NCBI GenBank assembly: GCA_943788645.1
Contig: CALSRC010000004.1
Coordinates: 155,811-219,810, forward strand
Source of the DNA: UA16 sp002292325
Lineage (GTDB): Bacteria; Bacteroidota; Bacteroidia; Flavobacteriales_D; Sanyastnellaceae
Direction: 5' to 3'
DNA: 64,000 nucleotides
Part shown: in pieces, positions 58,911 through 64,000 of the stretch
Layout of the letters: each line of letters begins with the position of its first letter
How positions within the stretch are numbered: position 1 is the stretch's first letter
Notes under the pieces: model-generated
What the model saw: only the letters and a program-made list of their open reading frames with translations
Database searches by the model: none
Told to the model about the DNA's origin: nothing
Position numbers and translations under genes: made by a program

Positions 58911-59839
58911 AGTCTGGGAAAGTGCAACGGGGGCGAGGTCCTTGGCCACTGAGCAACGAAGCGTTGGTCGTCCGTCAATGGCTTATGACCCGAATCGTTG
59001 GTCTTGAATTGCGTGAACAGCAATCGGTGATTCGGCTGTTGCTCGATGAAGTAAGCGGCGTATCTCGTTCCGAACGGCTTTTGGGCAATTGGATGGCAAG
59101 TGAGTCTGAATTGGAACGACTGGCGCTTGCTTGTGACCGATTGAATCAGGGTGAACCGTTGCAGTACATTCTTGGATCGGCACATTTCATGGGCCTCGAT
59201 ATTGGAGTAAATGACAGCGTATTGATTCCACGTCCTGAAACCGAAGAGCTGGTGCACCGGATGCTCCAACGCGTCCCGTCTTCAAAATCCCTGCCGAGAA
59301 AGGTTTTGGACATCGGCACGGGTAGTGGAGTTATTTCACTGGCGTGGAAGTCAAATAGACCACTGGACATGGTGCATGGCCTGGATATTTCGACTGAGGC
59401 GCTCAAGACGGCTCGATCGAATGCCGAACGGTTAGGACTCGTCGTTCATTGGCATGAAAAAAACATTGTATCCGGTGAGACGGTCGCGGATCAAGTCCTG
59501 AATGCGTGCGATGTAATTTTATCCAATCCCCCTTACATAGCTGAATCTGAAAAGAGCGAGATGAACAGACAGGTGACGGATTGGGAGCCGGATACGGCCC
59601 TTTTTGTTCCAGACCACGATCCGCTAATTTTCTATCGATGCATCATCGCAGGATGTGAATCGAATGGTTGGCTAACGTCGGCTGGTTGGCTCGGATTTGA
59701 ATGTCACCGGGATGGAGTGCAAGAAATATGTGAGCTCTTTGACCCCGACCATTGGAAGAGCGTAGAGAAAGAACAGGATATGCAGGGAAACTGGCGAATG
59801 ATCTTTGCTCAAAGGAGAGCACTCGACTCAAAAAGTTGA
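58907..59839 (+). CDS. prmC: Peptide chain release factor N5-glutamine methyltransferase
   Basis: 310 residues. PrmC (HemK) methylates the Gln of the GGQ motif in release factors using S-adenosylmethionine. Class I methyltransferase marks: FMGLDIGVNDSVLIPRPETE, VLDIGTGSGVISL (SAM binding) and the active-site VILSNPPYIAESEKSEM. It overlaps mgsA by 4 bases. The N-terminus (about 20 basic residues before the usual start) may be slightly over-extended. Confidence 0.95.
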   Translation: MKSGKVQRGRGPWPLSNEALVVRQWLMTRIVGLELREQQSVIRLLLDEVSGVSRSERLLGNWMASESELERLALACDRLNQGEPLQYILGSAHFMGLDIGVNDSVLIPRPETEELVHRMLQRVPSSKSLPRKVLDIGTGSGVISLAWKSNRPLDMVHGLDISTEALKTARSNAERLGLVVHWHEKNIVSGETVADQVLNACDVILSNPPYIAESEKSEMNRQVTDWEPDTALFVPDHDPLIFYRCIIAGCESNGWLTSAGWLGFECHRDGVQEICELFDPDHWKSVEKEQDMQGNWRMIFAQRRALDSKS

Positions 59840-59845
59840 GGGCAA

Positions 59846-61474
59846 CTACTTGAACTCGAGCATGAGAGCATCGGAAATGTGAAACGCTGGAATGGCGAAT
59901 CCGATGCCTTCAACGCCCATTCCAAGCACCTTTTCATTGACCACTCCGATCAGTTCACCCGTGGAGGAAATCAATGCCCCTCCGCTGTTTCCTGGGCTAA
60001 TGCTCACATCGGTTTGAATCAGGATGCGATTTCCGTCTTTGCGTTTGCCTGAAATGATGCCTTTCGTAACTGAAGCTCCCAAATCGATGTCGTATGGCGT
60101 CCCCAATGCATATGCTTCTTCTCCTACATCGATAGACTGAGTTAAATTGATGTAGAATGGTTTCAACCCAACCGTATCCACTTTGAGGAGGGCCAAATCA
60201 TACAAGGGGTGGTACCGAACCACTTGCGCCAGAAGTTGCTCGCCATTTTGGAAATGAACCTGATAGTCTAAATCACCATCAGCGATGACGTGGTAATTTG
60301 TGAGGATATAGCCATCATGGCTTACGATGCAACCGCTGCCGTGTCCATCTGCCGCTGCAACGGTCACCACGGATTCTAATGCAGATGAAACCTTGCCCGC
60401 TGGTTCAAGGGGTTGATCGACCGAAATCACGTCCCATTCCTTGGTCCATTCCAATTCTAAATCTTCGATGCGATTCAATTTACCTGCGAACGTCTCCGAT
60501 TCAATGGCTTGAAACAGGGCTTCATTCAGCCCTTCTGCAATGAGGTCGCGGTCAAATCCGGGACTTGAGAAATTGTACAATGCCCAATTGGAATGAGAGG
60601 AAATCCGTGCGGTGTCGGTTCGGATTTGAAAAGGATTGTAAACCCACCATTCGGTTGCCAATTCATAGCGCACGATGTTCTGGACCCGATGTTCTTCGAC
60701 ACCAACAAGTTGTCCGCTAATCTGGATGCCTGCTTGTTGCTGAAACATTCCATCGGCACTCGGTGGTTGAAAAGACTGATTTTGAAGCGTTGCATTGAGT
60801 CCTTCATCCAAATTGGAATATTCAATTTCGATGGATTCATCGGACGTACTCATGAATTCAACTCGGTCAATTCGGTACTTGTCCATGTTTTGAAAGTAAT
60901 GCCAACTGTGGTCACCTGAGGGGATGTGCATGTGGAACCCTTCGACTTTCAATGGCGGATTGATCGGGTTACCGGTGGGCATTGGATTCAATCCTTCGAA
61001 GTAGTAAGTTTTGTCAAAAACCCTTTGAGGCTGGGCGAATAGAGCAGTGGCATTGGCTGCTGCTCCTATAAACGCACCCCAAATGATGCTCGATTGAATT
61101 CCGCGTTGTTGTCCCGTAAGCCCTACAATCGACAAGCCTAAAGCGGCGCCAGCATCCACAATTTTATAGGGGTTTCTGGCAACTGGAAACAATGGATGGA
61201 CTTGCGGGAAATGACCTTCTTGTTCAAGTCGGATGAGGTGCACAGGCTCTTTATTGTCCAAATCAATCCAGGTCATTCCTTGGCCCATTGGGTCGTAATG
61301 AAATCCCTCGGTCCAATCCCATGCGTCTTTGGAGATTTTCACATCGGATCCGTTTTCGGGATGGACTGCAATTTGGGATGAGGTGGAGCGATAGAGCACC
61401 GAGCAGCCTGTCGACAGCATGGCCGCTGCCAAACAGACCATCCATGGACCATGCTGTTTCCTCATTTGCATCAT
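59846..61474 (-). CDS. Trypsin-like (S1C) serine protease lipoprotein with long N-terminal domain
   Basis: 542 residues. Lipobox AMLSTGC at about residue 24. Residues about 30-350 form an unrecognised domain with glycine- and alanine-rich segments (LGLSIVGLTGQQRGI, WGAFIGAAANATALF). The C-terminal 180 residues are a DegP/HtrA-like protease: LTNYHVIADG (His), LYDLALLKVD (Asp), and SPGNSGGALIS (Ser), ending soon after GIGFAIPAFH with no PDZ domain. It may degrade or process envelope proteins. The gene is divergent from ligA. Confidence 0.85.
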   Translation of the reverse strand: MMQMRKQHGPWMVCLAAAMLSTGCSVLYRSTSSQIAVHPENGSDVKISKDAWDWTEGFHYDPMGQGMTWIDLDNKEPVHLIRLEQEGHFPQVHPLFPVARNPYKIVDAGAALGLSIVGLTGQQRGIQSSIIWGAFIGAAANATALFAQPQRVFDKTYYFEGLNPMPTGNPINPPLKVEGFHMHIPSGDHSWHYFQNMDKYRIDRVEFMSTSDESIEIEYSNLDEGLNATLQNQSFQPPSADGMFQQQAGIQISGQLVGVEEHRVQNIVRYELATEWWVYNPFQIRTDTARISSHSNWALYNFSSPGFDRDLIAEGLNEALFQAIESETFAGKLNRIEDLELEWTKEWDVISVDQPLEPAGKVSSALESVVTVAAADGHGSGCIVSHDGYILTNYHVIADGDLDYQVHFQNGEQLLAQVVRYHPLYDLALLKVDTVGLKPFYINLTQSIDVGEEAYALGTPYDIDLGASVTKGIISGKRKDGNRILIQTDVSISPGNSGGALISSTGELIGVVNEKVLGMGVEGIGFAIPAFHISDALMLEFK

Positions 61475-61593
61475 TCAAAGAACGAGAATTGTAGGGATGG
61501 ACTAGAGGTGCAATCCGGATGTTTTCCGAATGAATTGTGGATTAATTTCCTTAGAAATCGGGAAAATAACGGCAGACCTTTGGAGCGTCGATT

Positions 61594-61601
61594 TACCTTT
61601 A
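61594..61601 (+). promoter_or_regulatory. -7 box (TACCTTTA), 4 nt before the ligA ATG
   Basis: TACCTTTA matches TAnnTTTG in all but the last base and is followed by AGGC and ATG at 61606. A TTTG at 61579-61582 is too close to be a normal -33 element. Confidence 0.3.
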
Positions 61602-61605
61602 AGGC

Positions 61606-64000
61606 ATGGGTTCATCCACCGACAATATGCCGACAACAAGGGAGGAGTTGGATCGTTTGCGGGCAACACTGAGCGATCACAATCGCCGGTATTATGTCGA
61701 AGCAAAACCAATGATATCCGATCGGGAGTTTGATCGGATGATGGATGTATTGATCCATGTGGAGTCTCGTCACCCAGAATGGGCGGACCCGAATTCGCCA
61801 AGTTGTCGGGTAGGCGGAGATATCACCGATCGGTTTGAAAAGGTGGAACACAGCGAGCCGATGTTGTCGCTGTCCAATTCCTATAATGCGGAGGACATTC
61901 AAGAATGGGCTGAGCGAGCGGATAAAATCTTGGAGGGCGAGGCTGTTGAATTCGTCATGGAATTAAAATACGATGGCGTGGCCATCGCTCTTCACTATGA
62001 AAACCGGGCGCTGCATCGGGCCTTGACCCGGGGAGATGGGACCACGGGCGAAGACATAACCACCAATGTTCGAACCATCCAATCCGTTCCACTCAAGCTT
62101 CCATCAGATGCTCCTGATGAGCTTGAAATTCGGGGAGAAATCTACTTCCCTTGGGATGATTTTAAGGCTTTGAATAAACTCCAGCAGCAAAATGGAAAGC
62201 CAGAATTCGCCAATCCCCGAAATACGGCCGCTGGAACACTGAAAAGTCAAGACAGTTCGGTTGTTGCTTCAAGACGATTGGATTGCAAACTGTACAGCGT
62301 GGTGAATCCACCAACGGATATTTCCAGCCACATGGATTCCATTCTTGCCGTGGGTAAATGGGGATTCCCAATTCCTTCTTCAGAGAAGCGAATGGTGGAA
62401 ACGAGTGCCAACGTGGAGGGAATCATGGATTTTATATCCCATTGGGATGTGCACCGTCACGACCTTCCTTTTGCGGTAGATGGAATCGTCATTAAAATCA
62501 ATTCATTCGCCCATCAGCGTGAGCTTGGTATGACAGCAAAATCACCGAGGTGGGCGATCGCTTTCAAATTTGAGTCCGAACAGCAATCGACGATTTTAAA
62601 GGGGGTTACTTACCAAGTGGGACGTACTGGGGCAATTACACCCGTCGCTGAACTGGAGCCGGTTTTGATTGCTGGAACGACAGTGCGGCGCGCTTCATTG
62701 CACAACGCTGATCAGATTGAAGCGCTGGATATCCGGCTTGGAGATTCGGTTTTTGTTGAAAAGGGCGGTGAGATCATTCCTAAGGTGATTGCGGTCGATT
62801 TGGCTGCCAGAAAAGCTGCCAGTCATGCTTTTGTCTATGCCTCAGTTTGTCCTGAATGTGGAACAGCTTTGAAGCGAAAAGAAGGAGAGGCTCGCCATTA
62901 TTGTCCAAATGCGTTGAGTTGCCCGCCCCAGGTTCGCGGGAGAATTGAACACTTCGTTAGCCGAAAGGCCATGAACATTGACGGCTTGGGACCGGAAATC
63001 ATAGAACTTTTAGTGAGTAAAGGAGGATTAGAGACCATGGCTGACCTCTACGCGCTCCAGGACCAGGCCACTGAGGAGTGGCGGCAGGCGACGGTGATGT
63101 ACAAAGAAACCACGGTGATCGAAGCCAATCGATTGCATACCCAGCGTCTTCACGCTTTGGCAATTTGGAATTACCGCAATGCACAGGGCAAACGTGTGGC
63201 TCCCGATGCCAGTCCCGTTCCACGCTCTGCGGTGGAGCACTGGATGGATTCAAGAAACGGTGATCCCTTTGGATTGGCTGGAGCACCGAATGAAGGATCT
63301 GCGTGGCAAGGCTACTTGGTCGCAGCTGGAATTTCCTTCCCGATGAAGGAAGAGATCATTAACAAGGCGATGCGATCTGAATTCTCAGATGATTTATTGC
63401 TGGGGCCAGAAGCTTTGTCTTGGGAGAGCGATGGATGGGGCGTGGACTTCACAGAGTGGCAACATTTGGAAAATTTACTTCACCGTCTGTCGTCGAGGAC
63501 CCGACAGCGGTTAGGAGAATTGGAAATGAAGAAGCTATTGGAAGCCATTGAAGAATCTAAGAGCCGTCCTTTTCATCGGGTGCTTTATGCGCTCGGAATT
63601 CGACACGTTGGCAGCGAAACAGCAAATTTATTGGCTGATTATTTCGGTTCAATCGAGGCTTTGCAGCAAGCAACGGAAGAAGAGGTTTTAACCATTCACG
63701 GCGTGGGAGCTGAAATCGCACGGAGTGTCAAAGCTTACTTTAGTGACCAAAAATGCCAAACAATCGTTGCTAAATTAAAGGCTCGGAAAGTAATCTTGCG
63801 CAACGATGCAGGGCCTTCAAAAGCCTCAGGCAGTGCCTTAGCAGGAAAAACATTTGTCATTACCGGCACCCATCCGGTTGCCAGAGAAGAATTAGCCGCC
63901 ATCATTCGAGAACATGGGGGAAAAGCTTCGAGTTCGGTCAGTAAGAAAACACATGCATTGGTTGCTGGAGACAAGGCAGGTTCCAAATTGAATAAAGCAG
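61606..64000 (+). CDS. ligA: NAD-dependent DNA ligase LigA, 3' end beyond window
   Basis: About 798 residues before the window ends, without stop. It seals nicks in replication and repair using NAD. Marks: an N-terminal Ia domain (LDRLRATLSDHNRRYYVE), the adenylation lysine in VMELKYDGVAIAL, TRGDGTTGEDITTNVRTI, GRTGAITPVAELEPV in the OB domain, a zinc finger (CPECGTAL ... CPNALSCPPQ), helix-hairpin-helix units (IRHVGSETANLLADYF, TIHGVGAEIA) and the beginning of the BRCT domain (AGKTFVITGTHPVAREEL). Together this is longer than most LigA (about 670 residues), due to an insertion after the zinc finger. Confidence 0.96.
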   Translation, partial: MGSSTDNMPTTREELDRLRATLSDHNRRYYVEAKPMISDREFDRMMDVLIHVESRHPEWADPNSPSCRVGGDITDRFEKVEHSEPMLSLSNSYNAEDIQEWAERADKILEGEAVEFVMELKYDGVAIALHYENRALHRALTRGDGTTGEDITTNVRTIQSVPLKLPSDAPDELEIRGEIYFPWDDFKALNKLQQQNGKPEFANPRNTAAGTLKSQDSSVVASRRLDCKLYSVVNPPTDISSHMDSILAVGKWGFPIPSSEKRMVETSANVEGIMDFISHWDVHRHDLPFAVDGIVIKINSFAHQRELGMTAKSPRWAIAFKFESEQQSTILKGVTYQVGRTGAITPVAELEPVLIAGTTVRRASLHNADQIEALDIRLGDSVFVEKGGEIIPKVIAVDLAARKAASHAFVYASVCPECGTALKRKEGEARHYCPNALSCPPQVRGRIEHFVSRKAMNIDGLGPEIIELLVSKGGLETMADLYALQDQATEEWRQATVMYKETTVIEANRLHTQRLHALAIWNYRNAQGKRVAPDASPVPRSAVEHWMDSRNGDPFGLAGAPNEGSAWQGYLVAAGISFPMKEEIINKAMRSEFSDDLLLGPEALSWESDGWGVDFTEWQHLENLLHRLSSRTRQRLGELEMKKLLEAIEESKSRPFHRVLYALGIRHVGSETANLLADYFGSIEALQQATEEEVLTIHGVGAEIARSVKAYFSDQKCQTIVAKLKARKVILRNDAGPSKASGSALAGKTFVITGTHPVAREELAAIIREHGGKASSSVSKKTHALVAGDKAGSKLNKA

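Overview
The window comes from a member of the Bacteroidota, most likely a marine Flavobacteriales-like organism. The evidence is T9SS-type C-terminal sorting domains (YPNP motifs at the ends of two secreted proteins), a DUF4249 lipoprotein, nusB-DUF1573-yajC gene order, tsaD divergent from a TamB-like gene, lpxB and surE in one operon, Bacteroidota-type -7 promoter boxes (TAnnTTTG), the absence of Shine-Dalgarno sequences, and a giant Cys/Asp-rich secreted repeat protein. No rRNA, tRNA, transposase, integrase or CRISPR array was seen, and coding density is very high: no stretch over 300 bases lacks a gene.

Layout. 1-13 kb: a truncated TamB-like gene, tsaD, a LytS-type histidine kinase, a DEAD/DEAH helicase with one frameshift, ung, a WD40 protein, hisS, a kinase-like membrane protein lacking the catalytic histidine, meaB, and small envelope proteins. 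12.5-18.3 kb (minus strand): a tightly coupled cluster of lytic-transglycosylase-like/LysM protein, two SGNH hydrolases and an MBOAT acyltransferase, which looks like an envelope (possibly peptidoglycan) O-acetylation system. 18.4-25 kb: a probable small RNA, an SRPBCC protein, a YkuK-family protein, a DUF5117-type zinc metalloprotease and htpG, joined in frame to a TerB/DnaJ protein. 25-30 kb: two T9SS-secreted proteins. 30-37 kb (minus): LOG-family protein, uvrA, NhaC antiporter, yajC, DUF1573, nusB. 37-45 kb: DUF4249 and DUF4139 proteins, then the minus operon pepD-surE-small membrane protein-lpxB-spoIID-like. 44.8-52.3 kb: one 2507-residue secreted protein built from two kinds of very recent DNA repeats. 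52.4-64 kb: parE-parC-GH13-mgsA-prmC (mostly overlapping starts and stops), a trypsin-like lipoprotein protease, and a truncated ligA.

Data quality matters for reading this window. Between about 13.7 and 24.7 kb almost every gene is broken by several single-base indels, including ones that are normally intact, such as htpG. The rest of the window has only about four such breaks. I read this block as locally poor sequence rather than decay, so I give whole-gene spans there and state where frames shift.

The most interesting points are the O-acetylation-like cluster with a transglycosylase lacking its usual catalytic Glu, the two-level repeat structure of the giant gene, the apparent HtpG-DnaJ fusion (possibly an indel artefact), an unannotated approximately 85-nt RNA with its own promoter and terminator, and -7 boxes placed exactly 4 nt before several start codons, suggesting leaderless mRNAs.
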